A stretch of 7,597 nt of DNA from assembly GCA_016793525.1 (NCBI GenBank), contig JAEUJT010000004.1:1-7597 (forward strand), written 5' to 3'. The stretch is from Archangium sp. GTDB lineage: Bacteria > Myxococcota > Myxococcia > Myxococcales > Myxococcaceae. The notes under the pieces were generated by a model, which saw only the letters and a list, made by a program, of their open reading frames with translations, made no database searches and was not told where the DNA came from. The translations under genes and the position numbers were made by a program. Below are positions 1 through 6,624 of this stretch, piece by piece (the stretch's first letter is position 1; each line of letters opens with the position of its first letter).

Positions 1-894
1 GACAGCCAGCACGTCTCGGCGGCGCTGTGGGCGGGCCGTGTGGCCTTCGCCGGCACCGACAACGGCGCGACGTACGACCAAGCCTTCTACGCGATGCTCG
101 TCTCCATCTCCCCGAGCGCCGACTTCGCGGCGACGGCGGCGGCGATGACCGCGCGGGTGAAGCAGGCCTTTCCCGCGAACACCGGCGCCGAGGCGCAGAT
201 GAACGCCATCTTCCAGGCGAAGGGCGTGACCGGCTGCTCCAAGGTCCTCGAGGTGACGTCGACCACGCCGGCGCGCCCGTACTTCGCCGTGCCGGTCATC
301 TCCGCGCTGGGCAACTCGCTGCTGCCGGGGCCGTTCCAGTTCAAGCTCAGCGTGCCTTCGGGTGCGCGCAGGGTGACGGTGCAGGGCCAGCTGGCTGCGG
401 GTTCTCCCCTCGGCGGCGCCGCGGCGACGCTGACCGCGCTGGTGAAGGCGTCATCGCCCATCACCTTCACCCGAAGCGGCAACACGCTGACCAACGACTC
501 AACGGAGTCGAAGGAGCTCACGGGTATGGGCACCGCGACCGCGGCCATCGACGTGGCGATTCCCTGCGGCAGCACGTCGGAGGTCTACGTGGCGCTCGCC
601 GCTCCCGCCCGCTCAGGTGCCACGGCGCAGAGCGTGTCGGTCACTGTCGAGCCGCTGCAGAACTGCATGTTGCCCGTCGACGCCGGTACGCCGATGCCGA
701 TGGATGGCGGCAGCACCCTCGACGCAGGCGTGCCCGACGCGGGGCCGTCAGTCGACACCAAGACGGTGCCGTCGCTCGGCGCGGGCAATGTAACGTCAGG
801 CAAGCCTGCCGCCACCGGCTGTGGCTGCACATCGGTCGACCTGGCGCCGGTGCTGGCCGCCGCGGCGCTGCTCTTCCTCCGCCGTCGCCGGTAG
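1..894 (+). CDS. C-terminal part of a secreted MYXO-CTERM surface protein, possibly a zinc metallopeptidase (5' end outside window)
   Basis: The reading frame is open from base 1, so 297 C-terminal residues are seen and the true start lies upstream. The tail carries a MYXO-CTERM type sorting signal: a Gly-Cys-Gly-Cys motif about 26 residues from the end, a hydrophobic run (LAPVLAAAALLFL) and four terminal Arg. Just before it is a linker rich in Asp, Ala, Gly and Pro (about residues 225-250), common in myxobacterial exported proteins. Such tails are known to be processed by myxosortase-type membrane proteases, leaving the protein on the cell surface. The first 80 visible residues (DSQHVSAALWAGR..., then helical segments ending near a Cys) resemble the helical end of gluzincin-type (M4/M36-like) peptidases. 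No HExxH is in the window, so that assignment is inference. Residues of about 95-215 look like a beta-rich domain of unknown type. The sorting tail is secure; the enzymatic call is not. Confidence 0.8.
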   Translation, partial: DSQHVSAALWAGRVAFAGTDNGATYDQAFYAMLVSISPSADFAATAAAMTARVKQAFPANTGAEAQMNAIFQAKGVTGCSKVLEVTSTTPARPYFAVPVISALGNSLLPGPFQFKLSVPSGARRVTVQGQLAAGSPLGGAAATLTALVKASSPITFTRSGNTLTNDSTESKELTGMGTATAAIDVAIPCGSTSEVYVALAAPARSGATAQSVSVTVEPLQNCMLPVDAGTPMPMDGGSTLDAGVPDAGPSVDTKTVPSLGAGNVTSGKPAATGCGCTSVDLAPVLAAAALLFLRRRR

Positions 895-897
895 GCC

Positions 898-1317
898 GTG
901 TTCGACGACGACGCCGAGCTGCTCGAGCACGAGCTCGTCGCGCCGCTCCGTGGTGGGGTGCGCGGCCAACGAGGCCGGAGCGCGCGAACCTTTCGTGGCG
1001 CCTCGGCGATTCTGGCCTTCGCCATTCTCTACACAGTCGGGCTGATGCTGGTGACGATGATGGTGTGGGCCAATATCGGGCCGCATGAGCCGTCGAGCTT
1101 CGTGGTGTCGCCTGGGGCCTGTGGGCTGCTGGTGGTGATGGGCGTCGAGTTCTTCGTGGCGCAAGCGCTGGCGACGGCCACCTGGCGCGCACTTGGCCCG
1201 AGTGGGCGCGGCATGATTCGGCCGTTGATGGTGTTCGGCCCGATGCCGTTGGTGGTGCTCATCGGCTTCGGCGGGTTGCTGCTCCTCGCGCTGCTGCGCG
1301 GCCCGCGGCCGCACTGA
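898..1317 (+). CDS. small three-helix membrane protein of unknown function
   Basis: I do not recognise this 139-residue protein. It starts with an acidic cytosol-like segment (FDDDAELLEHE), then an Arg-rich stretch (residues 18-33), then three predicted membrane helices at about 35-58, 73-93 and 108-133, ending in RGPRPH. The GTG start was chosen because it lies 3 bases after the preceding stop codon with GGTAGG just upstream; later in-frame starts would lose the acidic leader or cut into the first helix. The close spacing suggests cotranscription with the MYXO-CTERM gene. It is too small, and lacks the glutamate/histidine motifs, to be a CPBP-type (myxosortase) protease. A long reading frame on the opposite strand (796-1515) covers the same DNA, but its Ser/Arg/His-rich product is an artefact of GC-rich coding sequence. 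Confidence 0.65.
   Translation: MFDDDAELLEHELVAPLRGGVRGQRGRSARTFRGASAILAFAILYTVGLMLVTMMVWANIGPHEPSSFVVSPGACGLLVVMGVEFFVAQALATATWRALGPSGRGMIRPLMVFGPMPLVVLIGFGGLLLLALLRGPRPH
1298..1312. terminator. GC hairpin at a convergent gene end
   Basis: GCGGCC (1298-1303), loop CGC, and GGCCGC (1307-1312) form a perfect 6-bp all-GC stem with a 3-base loop. It lies over the last codons of the + strand membrane protein gene, and 6 bases beyond the stop codon of the - strand UPF0158 gene, so it could act on both converging transcripts. There is no T-run on either side, so it is not a textbook intrinsic terminator and may be only a by-product of GC-rich codons. Confidence 0.25.
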
Positions 1318-1318
1318 C

Positions 1319-1747
1319 CTACCGCGCCTGAATACCCAGCGACTCGAGCCAGGCGGTGGCGCGGTGCTGACAGCGCTGCTGACGGAAGGTGTGCCAGCGC
1401 TCGAGCTCGGTCGGCAACCACTGGAGCGCGGCCTTGAACCGGCGCTCGGGCTTCGGCGCGGCGAGGGCCAGCTCGAGTGACTCCTTGAGCTGCACGTCAG
1501 CCAGCTGCTCGACAAAGGCGCGCATGTCGGCCACCACGTCTTTGGGGTCGGCGGCTGGCACCTGGCAGAACGAGGTCGTGTCGCTCTCGAGGTCGTCGAC
1601 CGACACGCCGTCGTGCTCCTCGGGCGCGTATTCGTCGTTGACCAGAATCACGTCGCCGCTGCGGAGGTCGAGGAACCACCGCACGTCGCCCGGGTCGGCC
1701 TCGAGCGCCAGGCACAGCTCGGGCATGTCGACGGCGAGCGGCGTCAT
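1319..1747 (-). CDS. UPF0158 family protein
   Basis: This 142-residue protein fits the UPF0158 family, whose function is not known. Visible family features are a WFLDLRSGDVILV strand segment (residues 24-36), an acidic middle (residues 38-57), a helical stretch with a repeated hydrophobic pattern (70-98), RRFKAAL (102-108) and the C-terminal W(H)TFRQQR...ATAWLESLGI helix (118-139). Its ATG overlaps the stop codon of the peptide transporter as ATGA, and a GGAG lies about 11 bases upstream inside the transporter gene, so translation is probably coupled. The stop is one base from the stop of the convergent membrane protein gene. The family match rests on pattern recognition; length agrees with the family's usual size. 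Confidence 0.75.
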   Translation of the reverse strand: MTPLAVDMPELCLALEADPGDVRWFLDLRSGDVILVNDEYAPEEHDGVSVDDLESDTTSFCQVPAADPKDVVADMRAFVEQLADVQLKESLELALAAPKPERRFKAALQWLPTELERWHTFRQQRCQHRATAWLESLGIQAR

Positions 1748-3126
1748 GCCGCGGTGGGCTCCGCCGCAGGGGCGTGCGCGCCGCCGTGCGACGAGTCGGC
1801 CGGGGTGATGGCGTCGGCGCCGTGCATCATCTTGCGCAGCAGCGGGGCCAGCCCCATGAGGCCCACGGCCGTCACCGCGGTGACCACGGCGATGCCGGTG
1901 AAGAGCTGGTATTCGCCGAGCTCGTCAGCGAACCCTCCGATGAAGCCGGCGAGGTAGTTCCCGCAGGCATTGGCGACCAGGAACATGGTGCCCATCATCA
2001 GCGCCGCGTACTTCTTGGGCGCGAGCTTGGTCACCATCGACAGCATCACGGGCGACAGGCACAGCTCACCGACGGTGTGGAGGAAGTAGGTCGCCACCAG
2101 CCACAGCATCGACGCCTTGGCCCCAGTCGCGGTCACCGCCGCCGCGCCGAGCATCACCCCGAAGCCCGACGACGCGAAGAGAATGCCCACCGCGATCTTC
2201 ATCGGAATCGACAGGTCTTTGCCGCGCTTGGCGAGGCCAGTCCAGATGGCGGAGAAGACGGGCCCCAGCAACACGATGAACACCGGGTTCAAGTTCTGGA
2301 ACCACGAGGCGGGAACCTCGAAGCCGCCCAGCATGCGGTCGACTTTTTCGTTCGTGTAGATGTTGAAGAGGCCACCCGCCTGCTCGAACGCCGCCCAGAA
2401 CACCATGACGAACAGCGAGAGAATGAAAATCACCGCGAGGCGCTGCAGCTCGTGCGACGTCAGCGGCGCGCTGTCGGCCGGCATCTCATCGGCGACCCGG
2501 GGCTTCGGAGCCAGGCCGACGTCGCCGAGGAACCGCTTCGCGAAGGGCACGAAACACGCAAGCCCGAGCGCCATGCCCACGCCGGCGGCGGCGAAGCCCC
2601 AATGCCAGCCAACCTTCTCGCCCAACGTGCCCGACACCGCGCCGCCGAGGAACGCGCCGGCGTTGATGCCCATGTAGAAGATGGTGAAGGCGCCGTCGCG
2701 GCGAGCGTCTCCGGGCCGGTACAAGCCGCCGACCATGGTGGAGATGTTCGGCTTGAAGAAACCGTTGCCGAAGATGAGAAAGCCGAGCGCGGCGAAGAAC
2801 GCCGCCTGGCCGGGCACCGCCATCAAGAAGTGGCCGATCATCATCAGCGTGCCGCCGAGCAGCACTGAGCGCCGAAGCCCGAGGAACCGGTCGGCCAGCC
2901 ACCCGCCGAGGAGCGGCGTGACGTACACCAGGCCGGTGTAGATGCCGTAGACCTGGAGCGCGTACTTCTTGTCCCACCCGAAGCCGCCCTTGTCGGTCTG
3001 CGCGACCATGTAGAGCGTCAGCAGCGCGCGCATGCCGTAGTACGACATGCGTTCCCACATCTCGGTGGTGAAGAGCAGGTACAGCCCTTTCGGGTGCCCC
3101 GAGGTGTCGTCTGACGCGTAGTGCAT
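1744..3126 (-). CDS. POT/PTR family proton-coupled oligopeptide transporter
   Basis: This 460-residue inner-membrane protein belongs to the POT (PTR2) branch of the major facilitator superfamily, which imports di- and tripeptides with protons. Motifs are in the expected order: E22-M-W-E25-R26-M-S-Y-Y-G in helix 1 (the ExxERFxYYG signature with Met for Phe), a GGWLADR loop (74-80), GNGFFKPNIS with the helix-4 Lys at 125, FYMGINAGAFLGG (150-162, PTR2 signature), FEQAGG (247-252) and TVGELCLSP with Glu354 in helix 10. E22, E25, R26, K125 and E354 match residues known in the family for proton coupling and peptide binding. I chose the ATG at 3126 because it has GGAG 6 bases upstream and begins directly before the conserved segment; an extension to 3240 adds 38 Arg/Ser-rich residues with no family resemblance. 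The tail after residue 435 is low-complexity Ala/His/Pro. It overlaps the downstream UPF0158 gene by 4 bases. Confidence 0.93.
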   Translation of the reverse strand: MHYASDDTSGHPKGLYLLFTTEMWERMSYYGMRALLTLYMVAQTDKGGFGWDKKYALQVYGIYTGLVYVTPLLGGWLADRFLGLRRSVLLGGTLMMIGHFLMAVPGQAAFFAALGFLIFGNGFFKPNISTMVGGLYRPGDARRDGAFTIFYMGINAGAFLGGAVSGTLGEKVGWHWGFAAAGVGMALGLACFVPFAKRFLGDVGLAPKPRVADEMPADSAPLTSHELQRLAVIFILSLFVMVFWAAFEQAGGLFNIYTNEKVDRMLGGFEVPASWFQNLNPVFIVLLGPVFSAIWTGLAKRGKDLSIPMKIAVGILFASSGFGVMLGAAAVTATGAKASMLWLVATYFLHTVGELCLSPVMLSMVTKLAPKKYAALMMGTMFLVANACGNYLAGFIGGFADELGEYQLFTGIAVVTAVTAVGLMGLAPLLRKMMHGADAITPADSSHGGAHAPAAEPTAA

Positions 3127-3294
3127 GCGCGCTCCGGTGCGAGTGGCCCAAAGTCGGGCCGGACTGAAAAGCGGGCGCTCTGTAGCAGACGCGCGACGAT
3201 TCCCGGTAGGGCCTGCCCGAAAAAACCCTCGGGAGATCATGGGCCAAGCAGACGGGTTGAAACTCCAGGGCGAGTGGAGTCACTCTTGTGGGCG
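3127..3294. promoter_or_regulatory. divergent intergenic region between peptide transporter and ECF sigma genes
   Basis: These 168 bases must contain the promoters for both diverging units. On the - strand the transporter has GGAG at a spacing of 6 from its ATG, and TGCTACAGA (plus-strand 3177-3185) could be an extended -10 without a clear -35. On the + strand, TTGAAA at 3257-3262 resembles a -35, but the hexamer 17 bases later (TCACTC, 3280-3285) is a poor -10. I see no convincing ECF-type pair (GGAAC with CGTC) that would show autoregulation. A short inverted repeat CCCGA/TCGGG (3216-3220 and 3229-3233) flanks an A-run. All site calls are weak. Confidence 0.35.
3276..3279 (+). promoter_or_regulatory. 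GGAG ribosome binding site candidate that leaves the sigma factor start ambiguous
   Basis: GGAG at 3276-3279 is 6 bases from an in-frame TTG at 3286 but 15 bases from the ATG at 3295. Spacing favours the TTG, which would add three residues (fMet-Trp-Ala) before the ATG; codon choice favours the ATG. Only GTGGGCG stands directly before the ATG. Confidence 0.4.
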
Positions 3295-3882
3295 ATGTTG
3301 CGCCTGCTCCAGCGGCTCGAGCCAATCACCCCCGACACCCCCGACGATGCGCTCGTGCGCCGGGCTCAAAAGGGAGAATCGGCGGCCTTCAAAGCGCTCT
3401 TCGAACGCCATGTCGTGGCAGTGCGGCGGTTCGCCCGCGACCTGCTGCGCGACGCCCAGGCGGCCGACGACGCGACCCAAGAGACCTTCACCCGCGCCCA
3501 CGTGCAGCTGCCCAAGCTCACCGAGGCCCATCGGGTAAAGCCGTGGCTGCTGGGCATCGCGCGCAACGTGGCCTTCGAGGCGCGGCGGCTCCACGTGCAC
3601 GACGAGCTCGACGACGACGCGGGCGTGCCCGACGCGGTGCTGCCGGCGCCCAACCCCGAGGCGGTGCTGCTCGACGCCGAGCTCGAGCGCCAGTTCGCCG
3701 ACGCGCTGACGCACCTGTCTCCGACGCGCCGGGCCGCGCTGCTGATGCGCATCGACCACGGGCTCTCCTACGACGACATCGCCGCGGCGTTCGGCTGGTC
3801 GATTCCCACCGTGAAGAACGAAATTCACCGTGCGCGGCTGGCGTTGCGCGTTCGCCTCGCGCCGCACCTGGGGGCGCTATGA
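3295..3882 (+). CDS. ECF-type RNA polymerase sigma factor (sigma-70 family)
   Basis: This 195-residue protein has the two domains of an extracytoplasmic-function sigma factor and would direct RNA polymerase to a specific promoter set. The sigma-2 region spans about residues 24-98: DDATQETFTRAHVQLPKL (58-75, core-binding region 2.2) and VKPWLLGIARNVAFEARR (81-98, -10 recognition). After an acidic linker (103-127), the sigma-4 region (about 128-187) has the helix-turn-helix YDDIAAAFGWSIPTVKNEIHRARLAL that reads the -35. The stop codon overlaps the ATG of the anti-sigma gene, the usual layout for a sigma factor and its inhibitor. The start could be the ATG used here or a TTG at 3286 with better ribosome-binding-site spacing; a longer frame from 3121 overlaps the transporter's start and adds unrelated residues. 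I cannot assign an ECF subgroup from sequence alone. Confidence 0.92.
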   Translation: MLRLLQRLEPITPDTPDDALVRRAQKGESAAFKALFERHVVAVRRFARDLLRDAQAADDATQETFTRAHVQLPKLTEAHRVKPWLLGIARNVAFEARRLHVHDELDDDAGVPDAVLPAPNPEAVLLDAELERQFADALTHLSPTRRAALLMRIDHGLSYDDIAAAFGWSIPTVKNEIHRARLALRVRLAPHLGAL

Positions 3883-4352
3883 CGCACTGCGGCCGCGTCC
3901 ATCAGCTCGAGGCCCTGGTCGCCGGAGAGGTGCCAGAAGGTCTGGCGTACGAGCTCCGAAGCCACGCCGAACACTGCGCGCGATGCCGCCACGAGCTGAA
4001 GTGGCTCGAGACCGAGCGGCAGCTGGCGAGGCGGCGGGCGGGCCGAGACGAGGTCGAGCACCTCTGGCGCGAGGCGCTCCCGGAGCGTCGGGGCCTCAAG
4101 CCGATGACCCGCGGTCTTCTTGGGTTGGCGGCGGTGCTGCTCCTCGTGCTCAACGTCGGCCGGGTGGCGGTCTGGGCCCATGGTGACGGCGCTTTAGGAA
4201 CCACCACCGACGACGAGTGGAGCCTGCAGTCGTTCGACGTGATGTCGCGCTTCGAGCCTCCGACGGGTGACGCGGCGTGTTCGCGGTTGCAGCCAGGGCT
4301 CGCCGGGTTTCACTGCGGGTCGGTGCCGGCGAGCTTCATCGCCTCGCGTTGA
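3879..4352 (+). CDS. membrane-anchored zinc-finger anti-sigma factor
   Basis: This 157-residue protein should hold the preceding sigma factor inactive at the inner membrane until a signal arrives. Residues 1-45 form a zinc-binding anti-sigma (ZAS) domain with H29-x3-C33-x2-C36, and C4 in the position of the fourth ligand, as in the redox-sensing RsrA type. A basic and acidic helical linker (46-75) leads to one membrane helix (about 76-99, GLLGLAAVLLLVLNVGRVAVW). The remaining 57 residues would face the periplasm and include two Cys (C134 and C146) 12 apart. The ATG at 3879 overlaps the sigma stop as ATGA, with a G-run (3870-3874) 4 bases upstream as a weak ribosome binding site. The first codon and the ZAS motif fit well, so I set aside the longer in-frame extension, which is an Arg-rich shadow of the sigma gene. 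Confidence 0.88.
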   Translation: MTHCGRVHQLEALVAGEVPEGLAYELRSHAEHCARCRHELKWLETERQLARRRAGRDEVEHLWREALPERRGLKPMTRGLLGLAAVLLLVLNVGRVAVWAHGDGALGTTTDDEWSLQSFDVMSRFEPPTGDAACSRLQPGLAGFHCGSVPASFIASR

Positions 4353-4362
4353 GCCACCACCC

Positions 4363-4371
4363 TGGTAGCCT
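4363..4371 (+). promoter_or_regulatory. extended -10 candidate (TGGTAGCCT) for the patatin gene
   Basis: TGGTAGCCT sits between the anti-sigma stop (4352) and the TTG start at 4380. Read as an extended -10 (TG-N-TAGCCT), transcription would begin around 4378-4380, right at the start codon, giving a leaderless mRNA. No ribosome binding site is visible before the TTG, which agrees with this. There is no good -35 at normal spacing (TTGAGC at 4349 is only 11 bases away), so support is weak. Confidence 0.3.
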
Positions 4372-4379
4372 CGTGCGGC

Positions 4380-6617
4380 TTGACGACCGAACTCCGTGAC
4401 GATGCCTCCGGAGCGCTTCGAGCGCTCACGGTCTTTCGTGATGTCGACCCCGCGCTGCTCGAGAAGCTCTCGACGACCCTGACCCCGCGCCAACTCGCTG
4501 CGGGAGAGGCGTTGATCCGCCAGGGAGACCACGGCGACGCGATGTTCATCGTGCGCACCGGCACGCTGCGGGTGCTGGTGCGCGGCGACGACGGGCGCGA
4601 GCGCGAGGTGGCGGTGCTGGGGCCCGGGGCGCACTTGGGCGAGATTCAGCTCCTCACCGCGGGCCCGCGCACCGCGTCGGTCTTGGCCGCGACCGAGGCC
4701 GAGGTGCTGCAGCTGAGCCGGAGCGCGCTCGACGCGCTGGGTGACGGAGGCAGCGCCCTCACCGACGCGCTGGCCGCTTCGGTGCACGCGCGGCTCCAGG
4801 CCGACGAGATCGCCTCGGTGCTGCGCTCCATTGTCGGCCCGGTGGAGCAGGCGGTCATCGACGCGTTCCAGAAGGTGGTGAAGTGGGTGTACCTGCAGCG
4901 CGGCGAGGCGCTGTTCCGCCAGGGCGACCCGGGCGACGCGTGGTTCATCATCACCGGCGGGCGGCTGGAGATCGAGATCACCAACCCCCAGGGCGAGAGC
5001 CAGGTCATCGGCCAGCTCGGGCGGGGCGACAGCCTGGGAGAGATTGCCCTCCTCACCGGAGAGCCGCGCTCAGCGACGCCGTACGCCATTCGCGACTCGC
5101 GCATCGCCCGCATCGACAAGGCCGACTTCGACGCCATCATGCTCGCGCACCCCGCGGTGCTGATGTCGGTCTCGCGAACCTTGTCTCGTACGCTGGTGGC
5201 GCGCACCGCCAGCGGCCCACGGAAGCGCCAGAAGCTTCGGCTCAGCATCACGGTGGTGAACGGCACGCCAGGCGCGCCTCGGGCCTGGGTGACTCAGCGG
5301 CTGCTCAAGGCGCTCGAGCTCACGGGGTCTGTGCTCCACGTCTCGAGCGAGCGGCTGGCGGCGCTCGGCGTGGTGCAGAACGCGTCGGCGCTGAGTGAAG
5401 AGCACCCGGCCTGGCGGCGCTTCGCGAGCTGGATCGAACAGCAGGAGGCGACACACGACTTCGTGGTCTTCGAGGCCGACGACACCGCAAACGCGTGGAC
5501 CAAGCGGGCCCTGCGCGCGTCGGATCACGTGCTGGTGGTGTCGAACGCCACGGGCGACGTGAGCCTGTCTGCGGTGGAGCGCGAGCTGTTCGACCGCGGC
5601 CGCGAGAAGCGCCTCGGTGCGCGCACGAGCCTGGTGTTGGTGCACGGCCCCGACGTGCGAATCCCCAGTCGTACGGCGGCGTGGCTCGACGCGCGGCCCT
5701 TCGTGCAGCGGCACCACCACGTGCGTCAAGGGCGCGACGGAGACGTCGATCGCATCGCCCGGCTGATCAGCGGCCGCGGCATCGGGCTGACGCTCGGCGG
5801 AGGCGGCGCGCGCGGCTTCGCGCACCTGGGCGTGATTCGCGCGATGAACGAGCTCGGGCTGCCCATCGACTTCATCGGTGGCACGAGCATGGGCTCGATC
5901 ATGGCCGGGCAATACGCCATGGGCATTTCGCTCGAGGAGGCGTTCGAGCTCAACGGGCGCATCGCGGCCGCGCAGCCGTTCCGCGAGTTCACGTTGCCTT
6001 TCGTCGCGGTGCTCCGCTCGCGGCGCATCGACAACAGCGCGCTGATGTCGTTCGCCGACGTGTGCATCGAAGACCTGTGGACGCCGTACTTCTGCATCTC
6101 GGCCAACCTCACCCGAGCGGAGATGATCGTTCACGAGCGCGGCCCGGTGTGGAAAGCCACGCGCGCGTCGGGCTCGCTCCCGGGCATCGCGGTGCCGGTC
6201 ATCGAGGGCAACAACCTGCTGGTCGACGGCGGCGTCATCAACAACCTGCCGGGCGACATCATGCGCAAGCGGTGCAACGGCGCCGTCATCGCGGTCGACG
6301 TCAGCCCCGAAGAAGACGTGTCGATGACCCACGCCGAGTTCCCCTCGCCGTGGACCATGTTGTGGAACCGGCTGTGGCCGAGGCGACAGCGCATCGCGGT
6401 GCCGTCAATCAACGACATCTTGATGCGCACGTTGATGCTGGGCAGCGCGAGCCGAACCCACCAAGTGCGCCGCGAGGTCGACCTCTACCTGCGCCCGCCC
6501 ATCGACCGCTTCGGCATGTTGGAGTTCGACGGCATGCGCGACATCGCCAAGGTCGGGTACGACTACGCGCTCCAGCACCTGCCGAAGTGGGCGGAGTCGT
6601 GGCAGCCGAAGCGCTGA
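4380..6617 (+). CDS. NTE-type patatin-like phospholipase with two cyclic-nucleotide-binding-like domains
   Basis: This 745-residue protein has the domain order of neuropathy target esterase (PNPLA6/7) and its bacterial relatives, which deacylate phospholipids and lysophospholipids. Domain 1 (about 18-117) is a cNMP-binding fold with a changed phosphate cassette (GEIQLLTAGPRTAS, 88-100). Domain 2 (about 163-270) has a near-canonical cassette, GEIALLTGEPRSAT (220-233). A middle alpha/beta region (about 281-465) follows. The patatin domain (about 468-640) holds the GGGGARG oxyanion loop (473-479), the nucleophile Ser503 in G-T-S-M-G, and Asp616 in DGG, completing the Ser-Asp dyad; it should be active. 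No N-terminal membrane helix is seen, unlike animal NTE. The TTG start is 27 bases after the anti-sigma stop; no better in-frame start exists before domain 1. Position suggests cotranscription with the sigma/anti-sigma pair and possible control by that sigma factor. Confidence 0.9.
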   Translation: MTTELRDDASGALRALTVFRDVDPALLEKLSTTLTPRQLAAGEALIRQGDHGDAMFIVRTGTLRVLVRGDDGREREVAVLGPGAHLGEIQLLTAGPRTASVLAATEAEVLQLSRSALDALGDGGSALTDALAASVHARLQADEIASVLRSIVGPVEQAVIDAFQKVVKWVYLQRGEALFRQGDPGDAWFIITGGRLEIEITNPQGESQVIGQLGRGDSLGEIALLTGEPRSATPYAIRDSRIARIDKADFDAIMLAHPAVLMSVSRTLSRTLVARTASGPRKRQKLRLSITVVNGTPGAPRAWVTQRLLKALELTGSVLHVSSERLAALGVVQNASALSEEHPAWRRFASWIEQQEATHDFVVFEADDTANAWTKRALRASDHVLVVSNATGDVSLSAVERELFDRGREKRLGARTSLVLVHGPDVRIPSRTAAWLDARPFVQRHHHVRQGRDGDVDRIARLISGRGIGLTLGGGGARGFAHLGVIRAMNELGLPIDFIGGTSMGSIMAGQYAMGISLEEAFELNGRIAAAQPFREFTLPFVAVLRSRRIDNSALMSFADVCIEDLWTPYFCISANLTRAEMIVHERGPVWKATRASGSLPGIAVPVIEGNNLLVDGGVINNLPGDIMRKRCNGAVIAVDVSPEEDVSMTHAEFPSPWTMLWNRLWPRRQRIAVPSINDILMRTLMLGSASRTHQVRREVDLYLRPPIDRFGMLEFDGMRDIAKVGYDYALQHLPKWAESWQPKR

Positions 6618-6624
6618 CGGCGCT
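6610..6624. terminator. small inverted repeat spanning two converging stop codons
   Basis: AGCGC (6610-6614) and GCGCT (6620-6624) pair around a TGACG loop. The stem covers the end of the phospholipase gene, whose TGA is in the loop, and touches the stop codon of the converging CBS gene (6624-6626). There is no T-run and the stem is only 5 bp, so a terminator role is tentative. Confidence 0.2.

Noticed and set aside
917..938. Nested palindromes around TGCTCGAGCA
   Set aside because: They arise from consecutive Glu and Leu codons (GAG, CTG, CTC) in the acidic leader of the membrane protein, so an operator is not needed to explain them.
898..1317. Idea that the small membrane protein is the myxosortase for the upstream protein
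   Set aside because: It has only three helices and none of the conserved Glu/His motifs of CPBP-type proteases.
1774..2868. 364-codon open frame on the + strand opposite the peptide transporter
   Set aside because: The product is rich in His, Arg, Gln and Glu with no recognisable fold; the - strand frame shows all POT motifs.
3163..3195. ECF-type autoregulated promoter upstream of the sigma gene
   Set aside because: No GGAAC-like element is found at proper distance from a CGTC-like element on the + strand.
3127..3240. N-terminal extension of the peptide transporter to 3240
   Set aside because: The extra 38 residues are not hydrophobic or family-like, and the ATG at 3126 has a well-placed GGAG.
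3288..3878. N-terminal extension of the anti-sigma frame back to 3288
   Set aside because: The added residues are an Arg/Ala-rich shadow of the sigma gene, and the ZAS domain starts properly at the ATG at 3879.
5070..6332. 420-codon open frame on the - strand opposite the phospholipase gene
   Set aside because: Its product is dominated by Arg, His, Ala and Asp with no domain pattern, and the + strand frame carries a complete catalytic domain. Long antisense frames are normal in GC-rich coding DNA.
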